64,000 nt of DNA from Amycolatopsis sp. NBC_00345 (GCF_036116635.1 NZ_CP107995.1:2852001-2916000); one strand, 5' to 3'. Positions 49,956 through 58,532 are shown, counted from the first letter of the stretch. Made by a program: numbers and translations. The notes: a model not told the origin generated them from the letters alone.

Positions 49956-51524
49956 CTAGCTTGGCAAGGCCACCGATAGGGCGTGGTGGAACACGTTCAG
50001 GGGATCCCACCGGCGTTTGACCTCCTGCAAACGCCGGTAATTCCCCTGGTAGTACAAGGTCGACCACGGCACGCCGGAGGAGTTCCAGGCCGGATCGGCC
50101 AGGTCGGTGTCCGCGTAGTTGATGTACGCGCCCTCGCTGTCCTCCCCCGGCACCGGGACACCGCCGGTGGACACGTAAAGCGAGCGGTACAGCTCGCGCA
50201 CCCAGGCGAGGTTGGCGGCGTCCTCGGCCGGGGTCCGCCAGCACGCGCCGCAGATCATCTTGAGCACGGAACCGCGGTGCGACATCGCCGTCTCGGCCGG
50301 TGGCACGGCGTTGAGCCGGCCGCCGGCCGGGAGCATGATCACCAGCCCGCCGGGATTCGCGGGTCCGTTGAGGTACCGGTAGAGCGTGGCGATCTGGGCA
50401 TCGGAGTAACGCCTGCGCAGGAACGCCGACTTCGCCTTGTACCGCCGGGTATCGCGGTCGCCCCACTTGCCGGCGCCGGGGTACGTCATCCGGTAGAGCC
50501 ATGGCGCCACCTGCGACCGGTCCGTCACCGGTCGCACACCCATCCACGCGGTGACCGCGTCGACGTGCGCGGCCAGCAGCCCTTCGGCGTCCGGCAGCGC
50601 GTCGTCGATCATCGCGGTCAGCGTGACGAGGTTGCCGAGCACCAGCCAGCCCGTCAGGTTCTCGCTGTCACCAGAACTGTGCTGCTCGAACCATGCGCCA
50701 TATTCTCCGACAAGCGCGTGAAAAGCGTCGTGTGTGAGGTCTTCCCAGCGCCACGAGAGGTCGCGGATCAACCATCGCGCGGGCGGCTTCGGCAACAGGG
50801 CCGCCGGGTCCGCCGACCGTACGGCGGGGTCACGCAGCCAGTACCGGGTCACCACGCCGAAGTTCCCGCCGCCCCCGCCGGTGTGCGCCCACCAGAGGTC
50901 CCGGTTCGGGTCGCCGGGATCCCGCGACGCGACCACCGCGCGGGCCCGCCCATTTCGGTCGGCCACAACCACTTCCACCGCGTGCAGGTAGTCCACAGTG
51001 GCGCCGAACCGGCGGGACAGCGGACCGTGACCGCCGCCGACGATGTGGCCGCCGACGCCCACTTCCGGGCAGTCCCCACCCGGAAAGGCCACTCCCCACC
51101 GGGTGTAGAGCGCCTGGTACGCCTCGCCGAGCGTCGCGCCTGGCCCGATCGCGAACGCCCGCCGGGACCGGTCGAAGGTCACCTGGTTCATCGGCGAGAG
51201 GTCCAGCAGGACCTTGATGTCCGGCGAGGTCGTGAAGTCCTCCCAGCCGTGACCGCCGCTGCGTACCGCGATCCGCTTGCGCGCGGCGACGGCTTCGGCC
51301 ACCGCGTCGACGACCTGGCTGGTGGCCGACGCCATCCGCACGTACTCCGGCCGCCCGACGAACCGGTGGTTATCGCCGCGCAGGAACGCGTCGTAGCGGG
51401 GATCACCTGCGGCGATGGTGATCGCGGGGTCGTCGGTGACGGCCGCGGCGGACTCCGAGCCGGCGAGCAAGGTCCCGGCCGCGAGGGACCCGGCGAGGAA
51501 GCCACGCCGGTTCAGCACGGTCAT
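49956..51524 (-). CDS. Tat-exported BBE-type FAD oxidase (AknOx-like)
   Basis: This is a 522-aa flavoprotein. The twin-arginine signal is NRRGFLAGSLAAGTLLAG. The FAD domain has RSGGHGW, where the histidine can bind flavin covalently, and GGDCPEVGVGGHIVGGGHG, where the cysteine gives the second covalent bond. A C-terminal berberine-bridge segment (VKRRWDPLNVFHHALSV) is present. Characterised bicovalent relatives such as AknOx oxidise sugar hydroxyls of finished antibiotics outside the cell. ATG 51524 has GGGGAG upstream. A late extracellular oxidation of a product sugar is likely. Confidence 0.9.
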   Translation of the reverse strand: MTVLNRRGFLAGSLAAGTLLAGSESAAAVTDDPAITIAAGDPRYDAFLRGDNHRFVGRPEYVRMASATSQVVDAVAEAVAARKRIAVRSGGHGWEDFTTSPDIKVLLDLSPMNQVTFDRSRRAFAIGPGATLGEAYQALYTRWGVAFPGGDCPEVGVGGHIVGGGHGPLSRRFGATVDYLHAVEVVVADRNGRARAVVASRDPGDPNRDLWWAHTGGGGGNFGVVTRYWLRDPAVRSADPAALLPKPPARWLIRDLSWRWEDLTHDAFHALVGEYGAWFEQHSSGDSENLTGWLVLGNLVTLTAMIDDALPDAEGLLAAHVDAVTAWMGVRPVTDRSQVAPWLYRMTYPGAGKWGDRDTRRYKAKSAFLRRRYSDAQIATLYRYLNGPANPGGLVIMLPAGGRLNAVPPAETAMSHRGSVLKMICGACWRTPAEDAANLAWVRELYRSLYVSTGGVPVPGEDSEGAYINYADTDLADPAWNSSGVPWSTLYYQGNYRRLQEVKRRWDPLNVFHHALSVALPS

Positions 51525-51643
51525 GGGCCACTCCCCCTCGGACGCTATCTGGAACTTAACCAACATGCCCCAAGACTGTCCAGGCGACCGGACAAGCCGA
51601 TAGCATCGCTTGACTATTCGGTACCTTGCCTGGAGGAGTGATC
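51525..51643. promoter_or_regulatory. Divergent promoter region, flavin oxidase / beta-helix B
   Basis: 119 bases. CGCTAT-N6-CTTAA at 51543-51559 matches the cluster-wide word with one change; on the minus strand it reads TTAAG-N6-ATAGCG just before the oxidase gene. On the plus strand an AT-containing stretch around 51596-51622 (GATAGCATCG, TTGACTATTC) precedes the beta-helix gene. Confidence 0.45.
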
Positions 51644-52825
51644 ATGCGACGACGTGTCCTGACCACAGCGCTGGTCGTCGTTTCCTGCCTGGCCGCGTTG
51701 CCCTCCGGCGCCGAAGCCGCGCCAGGCGCGGTCACGTGCGCGCGAGTCACCGCTCCCATGCTCAACGACTGGATCCGCGCGGCGAACGCGGGCACGGCCG
51801 TGGCCGAGAGGATCAGCACCGGCAGGCAGGGCTGCGCGGTGGCCGTCGGGACGGCCGGCCTGGAGCCGTTGACGGGGACGTTCTCACTCACGGCCGTCGG
51901 CGCCAACCTCACCCTGAGCGGCGGGGGCTCGGTGTTCGACGTACGCAACGGCGGCGTGCTGACGATCGACCACCTGACGCTCACCGGGGCCACGTCGGGC
52001 GCCGTGGTGAGCAACTACGGCGGCACGGCGACGGTGAACCACAGCGTCGTCCGTGGCAACAAGGCGTTCTTCGGCGGCGGCCTGGTCAACAGCGGCGGCC
52101 GGATGACCGTCGACGACACCACCATCACCGGCAACGAGTCGCAGGGCCAGGGCGGCGGCGTCGGCAACAGCGGGGTCAGCGGGTACCTGCTGGTGACCAA
52201 CTCGCGGATCACCGGCAACAACGGGCTCTACGGCGCCGGCCTGACCAACGCGGGCGCGACCACGGTGGTGGTCGGGAGCGAGGTCACCGACAACCATTCC
52301 AACGGTGCCGCCGCCGGGATCGTCAACAGCTCGGGCTCGTTGACGGTCATCGGCAGCACGATCGCCCGCAACCTGGTGTCGAACTGCCCGGGCCCGTCGC
52401 TGTGCGGGGGCGGGTTCACCAACGCCGGCATCTTGACCATCGTGCGCAGCCGGGTGCTGGACCACAACGACTCGGGCATCGGCAACCTGGGTGGCGGCCG
52501 CCTGGAGGTGACCGACACGGTGATCGCGGGCAACTCCGCGCCCGGGCCCGGCGCCGGGGTCATCAACGGGCTCGGCGGGCTCGTGACCATCAAGGACAGC
52601 GTGCTCACCCGCAACCACACCGACGACTCGGGCGGGGCCGTGGCCAACACCGGCGGGGGCGTCATCACGGTGGAGCACAGCCGGGTCACCGGCAACAGCG
52701 CCACAGTGGACGGCGGCGGCCTGGCCAACCTCGCCAACGGCCTGGTGCGAGTCACCAACGGCACCTTCGTCGGCGACAACGCACCGGACAACTGCACCGG
52801 CGCGGTCGACGGGTGCGTCGGATGA
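51644..52825 (+). CDS. Secreted right-handed beta-helix protein, copy B
   Basis: This is a 393-aa paralogue of the protein at 46359. Sec signal (RRRVLTTALVVVSCLAALPSGAEA), then CARVTAPMLNDWIRAANAG, LEPLTGTFSL and about ten PbH1 rungs, ending DNAPDNCTGAVDGCVG. ATG 51644 has GGAGGAG 5 bases upstream. It is divergent from the flavin oxidase, so expression may be coordinated. The function is unknown. Confidence 0.86.
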   Translation: MRRRVLTTALVVVSCLAALPSGAEAAPGAVTCARVTAPMLNDWIRAANAGTAVAERISTGRQGCAVAVGTAGLEPLTGTFSLTAVGANLTLSGGGSVFDVRNGGVLTIDHLTLTGATSGAVVSNYGGTATVNHSVVRGNKAFFGGGLVNSGGRMTVDDTTITGNESQGQGGGVGNSGVSGYLLVTNSRITGNNGLYGAGLTNAGATTVVVGSEVTDNHSNGAAAGIVNSSGSLTVIGSTIARNLVSNCPGPSLCGGGFTNAGILTIVRSRVLDHNDSGIGNLGGGRLEVTDTVIAGNSAPGPGAGVINGLGGLVTIKDSVLTRNHTDDSGGAVANTGGGVITVEHSRVTGNSATVDGGGLANLANGLVRVTNGTFVGDNAPDNCTGAVDGCVG

Positions 52826-52901
52826 ACCGTTCGGCAGGGTGCCCGACCTGCTGCCGTCGGGCCGGGGCGACTGGTACGCGGCCAACTCCTACCTCAGCTG
52901 A
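52822..52901 (+). pseudogene. C-terminal fragment of a DUF899 gene
   Basis: Reading from 52822 gives DEPFGRVPDLLPSGRGDWYAANSYLS and a stop at 52899-52901. This matches the end of the intact DUF899 protein at 12493 (LDLLPQGRGDWYAGNDYVVG). No upstream part of the gene remains, so it is a scar of deletion or recombination beside the beta-helix gene. Confidence 0.75.
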
Positions 52902-53136
52902 ACGGCCGCGACACCTTGGACATCGCCGGTAACAATTCCTATAGCGCCACGAGAATTTGTCACGCCCAGGTGGAATTCCCGCACAGAAAACGTCCGTGTT
53001 GACGCGTCATTGTCGTGCCGGTTCCGGAAGCGCAAGCCACCAGGCCCACTATCGCATAGCAGTCTGATGATCCTATTCCAAGGCCGCGGCGAAAACGCTC
53101 AACCGCAGAAACCGATACTTCCCGACCCGGGGTGTT
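52902..53136. other. Gene-free region at the right end of the cluster
   Basis: 235 bases without a credible gene. They are less GC-rich than the surroundings and contain CACTAT (53047-53052) without the CTTAA half. No hairpin with a T-run is seen. Confidence 0.4.
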
Positions 53137-53787
53137 TCAGGTCAGCCCGAGCATCCGGCTACACCGGTGAATAGCTTCCACCGGGCCTTCGATCTTGATA
53201 CTGCCCGTGGCGAGCGCTTCGAAAGGGGTGAGCATCTGCGCGCCGATGCACACGAATGTCTCCGGGTCGCTGGTGATCACCAGCTCGGGCGCGGTCGTGG
53301 CGCCCCGCGAGAAGCCCACCTTGCCCTGTCGCACCTCAACGCAGAAAACCTGGTCGCCCACGCGAAACTCGTACGTCTCATCCACGTCGGGGATCCGGTC
53401 CTCGATCACCATCGCCTGCATGGCGAGAAAGCCCCACTCGGCCCGGACCACCCCGGAGCGGTCCGTTTCCCCGAGGAATCCCAGGCCCCATTTGCACAGT
53501 TCCAGCACGGGCGCGCGAAGCTGCTCGCCCAATTCCGACAGCCGGTACTGCTTTCCCCGGCCGTCACCCTCGACCGGCAGTTGTTCGATGACCCCGTGCT
53601 CATTCAGCGTCCGCAGCCGCTCGGCGAGCAGGTTCGGGCCGACTCCCGGCAGGTTTTCGACGAGTTCGTTGAAGCGCACCGGCCCGATGAGCAGTTCCCG
53701 GACAATGAGGAACGTCCACCGCTCACCGATGACGTTCAACCCGGCCGCCAGCCCACAGAACTGCCCGTAGTCTCGTCGGCTCGCCAT
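53137..53787 (-). CDS. HxlR-family regulator with SCP2-like C-terminal domain
   Basis: This is a 216-aa regulator. HxlR winged helix: FCGLAAGLNVIGERWTFLIVRELLIGPVRFNELVENLPGVGPNLLAERLRTLNEHGVIEQ. The C-terminal half (VFCVEVRQGKVGFSRGATTAPELVITSDPETFVCIGA) resembles a sterol-carrier-type ligand domain. ATG 53787 has GAGGTGG upstream, and AT-rich ATTATATTAG lies about 30 bases further up on the minus strand. It may bound or control the cluster. Confidence 0.88.
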   Translation of the reverse strand: MASRRDYGQFCGLAAGLNVIGERWTFLIVRELLIGPVRFNELVENLPGVGPNLLAERLRTLNEHGVIEQLPVEGDGRGKQYRLSELGEQLRAPVLELCKWGLGFLGETDRSGVVRAEWGFLAMQAMVIEDRIPDVDETYEFRVGDQVFCVEVRQGKVGFSRGATTAPELVITSDPETFVCIGAQMLTPFEALATGSIKIEGPVEAIHRCSRMLGLT

Positions 53788-53957
53788 GGCCACCTCACTT
53801 GGATAGGAACTAATATAATAGTAACATCCGGTCGTGATGCCAGCACGACACGCTGGCCCGCCCAGCCACTGGGCGCGCACCACGCCGAGCAGGCGCTGTC
53901 GGTCAGCGAGGCCGTCGGCCAATCACGGCTGTCGGCGCGGGGATGGTCCACGGCGCG

Positions 53958-54887
53958 TCACGGCCAGCGCCAGCGCATCCCGTGGATCCCGGGGGCCGCG
54001 CCGGTGGTGATCACGTGCGCGGGCACCGCCGGGGACAACGGCACCTCGGCCACCTCGCGCTCGGGGCCGTCCGGGGCGTCCTGCCGGTAGGAGTGGCAGC
54101 TCGCCGGCATCGTGGCCGGGTCGAAGTGGACCTCCAGCAGGTGGTCGGCGACGGGGTGGCGGAAGCGGCGGTCGTAGCTGGTGTCCGGGATCTCGTCGGT
54201 GTACTCGAACTCGTACTCGAGGATCGCGGTCTCGCCCTCGGCCAGTGAGCGGCCCAGCACCAGCTCGCAGATCGTGAACGGCTGGCCGGGCACCGCCTCC
54301 ACTCGGCCGGGCGCGCAGTAGCGCGTCGAGATCAGCCGCGGGCGCCGGTCCGGCATCAGGCCGCGTAACGTGACCACCTTGGTCTGCACCTGCTCCTCCG
54401 CGGCCCGCACCACCTCCCGCACACACAGCCGCCGCAGCATCCGGTCCGCCCCGATGTGCAGTGACTCGTGCAGGCTGAGCACCACCAGCGACGCGTCGTG
54501 CGAGGCCTCGAACGAGTTCAGCACCGGCAGCATCCGGTTTCCCTGTCCCCACAACCGCTCCCAGCGCACCACGCTCACCGGCCGGTCGCCCTCCGGGCGG
54601 GCCAGCAGCTCGGTCAGCGACCGGTCCGGCAGGCCGAGCTCCCGCTCCAGCAGCGCCACCGCGCGCAGCGACTCGGGCCGCTCCGGCCGGGTGCGCCCGG
54701 TCCGCCAATAGCTGAGTGTCGTCGTGCTGACCGACGCGCCCGCAGCGTCGAGCCGTCCCTTCAGCCGGACCAGGCCGAGCCCGCTGAGGTCGATCGCCAG
54801 CGACAGTGCCCGGCTGAACGGGCCGCACGCGAGAGCCAGCTCCAGCTGCTCCCGCGGCCCCGGCCGGGACGGTTTCAACGCGAACAA
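53958..54887 (-). CDS. Helix-turn-helix regulator-like protein
   Basis: This is a 309-aa protein. The N-terminal part SGLGLVRLKGRLDAAGASVSTTTLSYWRTGRTRPERPESLRAVALLERELGL fits an XRE-like helix-turn-helix. The C-terminal ~180 residues hold beta-rich blocks (LISTRYCAPGRVEAVPGQPFTICELVLG, TAILEYEFEYTDEIPDTSYDRRFRHPV) common to a group of uncharacterised actinobacterial regulators. No metal site or enzyme motif is seen. Confidence 0.75.
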   Translation of the reverse strand: MFALKPSRPGPREQLELALACGPFSRALSLAIDLSGLGLVRLKGRLDAAGASVSTTTLSYWRTGRTRPERPESLRAVALLERELGLPDRSLTELLARPEGDRPVSVVRWERLWGQGNRMLPVLNSFEASHDASLVVLSLHESLHIGADRMLRRLCVREVVRAAEEQVQTKVVTLRGLMPDRRPRLISTRYCAPGRVEAVPGQPFTICELVLGRSLAEGETAILEYEFEYTDEIPDTSYDRRFRHPVADHLLEVHFDPATMPASCHSYRQDAPDGPEREVAEVPLSPAVPAHVITTGAAPGIHGMRWRWP

Positions 54888-55207
54888 CGGTATCCGTGTC
54901 CTTCACGTGCGTTCCGGGCGACAGTGACCGGTCGTGCTGTGCTGTTACGGGAGGGGGAAGGCGGATCGCGCCTGGTCCCCGGATCCGTGCCGAACCGGAC
55001 GATCGAGGCCCGGCGCGATCATCGGTCTAACACCCGCGGACACGCCCTGTCACGCGACGAACGTCGGAACCTGGCCGGCCGGGAGAGCACAACCCGCCGA
55101 ACGATCCGACTTTTTCCGTTGACCGGCTCAGGTCTTCCAGCGGATTACCGGGCCCGGCCCGGCCGCTTACGTTCGATCGGTCCCCACCGAATCGCCAAGG
55201 AGTACCG
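54888..55207. other. 320-base divergent intergenic region
   Basis: It separates the helix-turn-helix gene from the secreted protease. TTGACC (55119-55124) followed 17-18 bases later by GGATTAC is a weak candidate promoter for the protease. No RNA gene or repeat is recognised in the remainder. Confidence 0.35.
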
Positions 55208-55975
55208 ATGCGTGAATCCCACGGCCGGCTCGTCCGGGCCGCCGCCCTGCTCACCGGTTCCTGTGCCGTCCTCGGCGCCCTCGCGGTCAGCCCCGCCGCC
55301 GCGAGCGTCCCCGCCACGCCGTCCGCGCCCGCCGCGTCGCCCTCCATCATCGGCGGCAGCACCGCCCAGAACCCCGGTTACATCACCCGGTTCAACGGCC
55401 ACGCCAACGGCTACACGTTCTTCTGCACCAGCACCCTCGTCGGCACGCGCTGGGTGCTGACCGCCAAGCACTGCATGTACGACAACAACGGGCAGCGCCT
55501 CACCGACATCGACCTCTACATCGGCTCCAACAGCGCGTCCGGCGGTGTGCACGCCAAGGCCGCGCAGACCTACCTCGAGAGCAGCGGCGACCTCGCGCTG
55601 ATCAAGCTCGACACCGACGGCGGCAGCACCTTCGCCCGGCTCGCGAGCAGCGCGTCGGACGCGGAGGTGGGCGACGCCGCCACGGTCTACGGCTGGGGCG
55701 CGACCCAGGCCGACGACGAGGGCCACCACCAGTCGAGCGTGCTGAAGAAGGCCGCCGTCACCATCTCCGACACCAACGCCACCGACAACGCCGGCGGGCC
55801 CGCGATCAGCGCCCGCACCCCCAACGGCGCCGTGGCCGGCGGCGACTCCGGCGGCCCGATGGTCGACGGCGGCGTGCAGGTCGGCGTGTGCTCCACCAGC
55901 GACCGCTCCAGCGTCACCACCTACGGCAGCGTGGCCGCGGGCCGCGACTGGATCACGCAGGTCAGCGGCGTCTGA
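55208..55975 (+). CDS. Secreted trypsin-like serine protease (S1)
   Basis: This is a 255-aa precursor. Signal peptide to about residue 32, a short pro-region, then IIGGSTAQNPGYITRF marks the mature start. The catalytic triad is H88 (LTAKHC), D128 (SGDLALIKL) and S214 (GGDSGGPM). AAGGAG precedes ATG 55208. It is an ordinary exported enzyme and lies outside the cluster. Confidence 0.93.
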   Translation: MRESHGRLVRAAALLTGSCAVLGALAVSPAAASVPATPSAPAASPSIIGGSTAQNPGYITRFNGHANGYTFFCTSTLVGTRWVLTAKHCMYDNNGQRLTDIDLYIGSNSASGGVHAKAAQTYLESSGDLALIKLDTDGGSTFARLASSASDAEVGDAATVYGWGATQADDEGHHQSSVLKKAAVTISDTNATDNAGGPAISARTPNGAVAGGDSGGPMVDGGVQVGVCSTSDRSSVTTYGSVAAGRDWITQVSGV

Positions 55976-56046
55976 CCCGCGCCCCCGGGAGGGGAGGCCG
56001 GCCGTGTCCCGTCCGCCGCGGGCACGGCCGGTCCCCCGGCGCTGAG

Positions 56047-56105
56047 GATGCCCTGAAGGCCACCATCAGAGTCAGTGATGCCCTCAAGGTGGCCTTCAGG
56101 GCATC
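56047..56105. terminator. 18-bp perfect inverted repeat, likely bidirectional terminator
   Basis: GATGCCCTGAAGGCCACC (56047-56064) pairs perfectly with 56088-56105 around 23 bases. It sits between two converging genes, the protease and the sigma-like gene. The loop carries a second GATGCCCT-AAGG, so this looks like a dispersed genomic palindrome serving as terminator. Confidence 0.6.
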
Positions 56106-56121
56106 ACTAGCTCGTCGGCGT

Positions 56122-56466
56122 TCAGGCCGGGGACCGCGAACCGCGGCGGAGCCGATCGAGGCCGGACAGGCACCGGCCGAGAGCCTTGCTCAGGACGCGG
56201 ACGAACCCCTCCTCCGAGACTCCCCGCTGGGCCACGTTCCACACCTGGCAGAACACGGCGATCACCACGTCGTCGGCCAGCGCGCCGTCCCCGACCCGCG
56301 AGCGCACGATCCACAGGACCGCCGAGCTGTACCGGGAGACCAGGACTTCGAACGAGTCCAGGTCTCCCGTCGCGGCTCTCGCGAACAGCGTGTCGTCGTC
56401 CTGCACCCGGCGAACGGTGCGCGCGCCCTCCGGCGGGCGGAGGACTCTTTTCACGACCAGGTTCAC
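56122..56466 (-). CDS. Short ECF-sigma-like protein, region 2 only
   Basis: This is a 114-aa protein. DDDTLFARAATGDLDSFEVLVSRYSSAVLWIVRSRVGDGALADDVVIAVFCQVW matches sigma-70 region 2 of ECF factors. After that only ~30 residues remain, so region 4 (-35 recognition) is missing. GTG 56466 has GAGGGG 7 bases upstream; an ATG five codons earlier has no site. It may be a degenerate sigma or a core-polymerase-binding modulator. Confidence 0.65.
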   Translation of the reverse strand: MNLVVKRVLRPPEGARTVRRVQDDDTLFARAATGDLDSFEVLVSRYSSAVLWIVRSRVGDGALADDVVIAVFCQVWNVAQRGVSEEGFVRVLSKALGRCLSGLDRLRRGSRSPA

Positions 56467-56491
56467 GTGCTCACCCCTCATGCGGAATCGG

Positions 56492-56614
56492 CTACAACGT
56501 GAATGCCGCCCAGAGCATCACCCACGCGACGACGCAGACGACAACAACCACACCCACGATGTCGGCGGCGTTGCGGAGTACCTTCCGAAATGCCGGCGCA
56601 CTGCGAACATTCAT
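56492..56614 (-). CDS. 40-aa single-pass membrane peptide
   Basis: MNVRSAPAFRKVLRNAADI is followed by one hydrophobic helix (VGVVVVVCVVAWVMLWAAF). A strong site (GGAAGGGGAG) precedes ATG 56614. Its stop lies 25 bases before the sigma-like start, so both are probably co-transcribed. No family is known to me. Confidence 0.6.
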   Translation of the reverse strand: MNVRSAPAFRKVLRNAADIVGVVVVVCVVAWVMLWAAFTL

Positions 56615-56903
56615 TTCAACTCCCCTTCCTCCCGGGTAGTGATGATCGAACGTTACCTTGCGCTCGCGCAATGTCACCGCTCTTACGGGGGTCACCCGCG
56701 GAGGGGACCCGGGGCCACAATCTGCCGGTGAAACGCGGAAAAACGCACCGAAAACCGGTCTCATTGTGACGCGATAGACTCCCGTAAAGTGTTCCGCGAA
56801 TCCCTCACGAAATAGTAAAAGCGCCGCCAAACCGGATTCGGCCGGTCCGCCCGCCGCGTGGTCTGCCGCATGGTCCACACAGCGGCGTGGTCTACTGCCC
56901 GTC

Positions 56904-58037
56904 GTGTCGCTGACTTCGGAACTGGCCGATCCCGCGAGCGCGCTCACCTCCTGGTGTGCGCGCGTTTTCACCGGTACCCCGGCCGTCGCCGCGGAGGTCG
57001 CGCGGGCGGTGCGGGACGTCAAACCGGTGCGACCGGCCGGACGCGACCTCCCGCGGCGGCACTGGGCGGAGATCGGCGGGGCGTTCGGGCAGCGGGTGGC
57101 CGACCTCGTACAGCCCGCGCCGCCGTACTACGCGCTCCTCGGCCTGGTCGGCGCGCAGTGGGTGACCGGTGCGTGGGCGCACCGGCAGGCCGCCGCCTAC
57201 CCGACCCACCGCGACCTGCCCGGGGAGTACCGCGCGCGGGCGCTGTTCGTCCGGCCCGCGGCGACCACGTGGCTCGACCTCGGCGACCCGTTCCCTGCCG
57301 CCGGCACCGTGCCCGACGCGGAAGCGGTCTGGAGCGAGCTGCTGGAACGCTCGCGCGGCTACCTCGCCGAGCACGCGCCGCCCGGCACGCTCGCGCAACC
57401 GGGCGCCGAGGCCGGGCTGGCACGCACGAACTGGGTGCTCTCGGCGTGCGAGGACGTGTACCGCTCTGGCGGAATCGACCCCCGCCTCGCCCGTGCGGTC
57501 GACGGCGGCGCGCCCACCGTGGACCTCTTGCGAGGGCTGGCCGGCGAGCACCAGGTGACCGAGCTGGTGCAGCTCGCCCAGCGGCTGCACGAGAGCGGCG
57601 CGCTGTGGGAACTGCGCTCACTCGCCGGGAACCCGCCCGAAGGCCGTCAGCTCGGCATCGCCGGGCCGACCATCGTGCCCGGCTGGGCCGACGGCGACAT
57701 CCTGCTCGGCGCCATCGACCCGGAGACCGGGGTCGACGAACGCGGCACCACGCTGGTGGACGTCAAGACCGTCGCCGCCGTCCGCGATCCGGACCGCGTC
57801 GGGCGCTGGCTGTGGCAGATCCTGCTGTACGCGTGGCTCGACACCGGCGGCCTGTACGACATCCGCCGCGCCGGTCTGCTGCTCGCCCGCCACGGCACCC
57901 TGATCACCTGGCCGGTCGACGAGCTGGCCGGAAAGCTGCTGGGCGGCCCGGAAACCACGGACTACCGGCGCGACGAGGCCCGGGAGATCGTCGGCCGGAT
58001 CCTGGCGTCGGCCGGCCTGGAACTGCCGTCGGATTAG
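56904..58037 (+). CDS. PD-(D/E)XK-nuclease-like hypothetical protein
   Basis: This is a 377-aa soluble protein. Near the C-terminus WADGDILLGA (aspartate ~264) and TTLVDVKTVAAV (D-x-K ~285), then WQILLYAWLDT, form the order of a RecB-type PD-(D/E)XK core. The N-terminal ~240 residues are alpha-helical and unassigned. GTG 56904 lacks a Shine-Dalgarno, so the mRNA may be leaderless. It could be a DNA-repair or defence nuclease, but no partner genes adjoin it. Confidence 0.68.
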   Translation: MSLTSELADPASALTSWCARVFTGTPAVAAEVARAVRDVKPVRPAGRDLPRRHWAEIGGAFGQRVADLVQPAPPYYALLGLVGAQWVTGAWAHRQAAAYPTHRDLPGEYRARALFVRPAATTWLDLGDPFPAAGTVPDAEAVWSELLERSRGYLAEHAPPGTLAQPGAEAGLARTNWVLSACEDVYRSGGIDPRLARAVDGGAPTVDLLRGLAGEHQVTELVQLAQRLHESGALWELRSLAGNPPEGRQLGIAGPTIVPGWADGDILLGAIDPETGVDERGTTLVDVKTVAAVRDPDRVGRWLWQILLYAWLDTGGLYDIRRAGLLLARHGTLITWPVDELAGKLLGGPETTDYRRDEAREIVGRILASAGLELPSD

Positions 58038-58094
58038 ACACGGGGATTAGACAGCCAGCTGAACAGTCTGCTGGCCACCTGATAGCGTTTCGGC

Positions 58095-58532
58095 ATGCGT
58101 GGAAAGGCGCGGACGCCCGCGGTGGCGAGCGAGCTGCGGGTCGTGCTCGGGCAGCTGGTCCGGCGGCTCCGGGAACAGGCCGAGGGCGCCGACCTCACGC
58201 GGTCGCAGTCCGCGGTGCTGGTCCGGCTGGAGCGGGACGGGCCTTCGACCGCGACGGCGCTCGCCCGTGCCGAGGGCGTCCGGCCGCAGTCGATGGCCAA
58301 GATCGTCGACGTCCTCCAGGACGCCGGGCTCGTCGGCGGCTCCCCCGACCCGAAGGACGGCCGCAAGACGGTCCTGAGCCTCACCGACGCCGCGCGTGAG
58401 CAGTTCCGCACCGGGCGGCTGGCGAAGGAGGACTGGCTGACCGGCGCGATCGACACCACGCTCACCGCCGCCGAGGTCGACCAGCTCGCCGCGGCCACCC
58501 GCCTGCTCAAGCGCCTGACGAACACCCCCTGA
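58095..58532 (+). CDS. MarR-family regulator
   Basis: This is a 145-aa winged-helix protein: LTRSQSAVLVRLERDGPSTATALARAEGVRPQSMAKIVDVLQDAGLVGGSPDPKDGRKTVLSLTDAA. The following isochorismatase-like gene is 41 bases downstream on the same strand, a common pairing. GATAGC 8 bases before the ATG suggests a leaderless transcript. Confidence 0.92.
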   Translation: MRGKARTPAVASELRVVLGQLVRRLREQAEGADLTRSQSAVLVRLERDGPSTATALARAEGVRPQSMAKIVDVLQDAGLVGGSPDPKDGRKTVLSLTDAAREQFRTGRLAKEDWLTGAIDTTLTAAEVDQLAAATRLLKRLTNTP

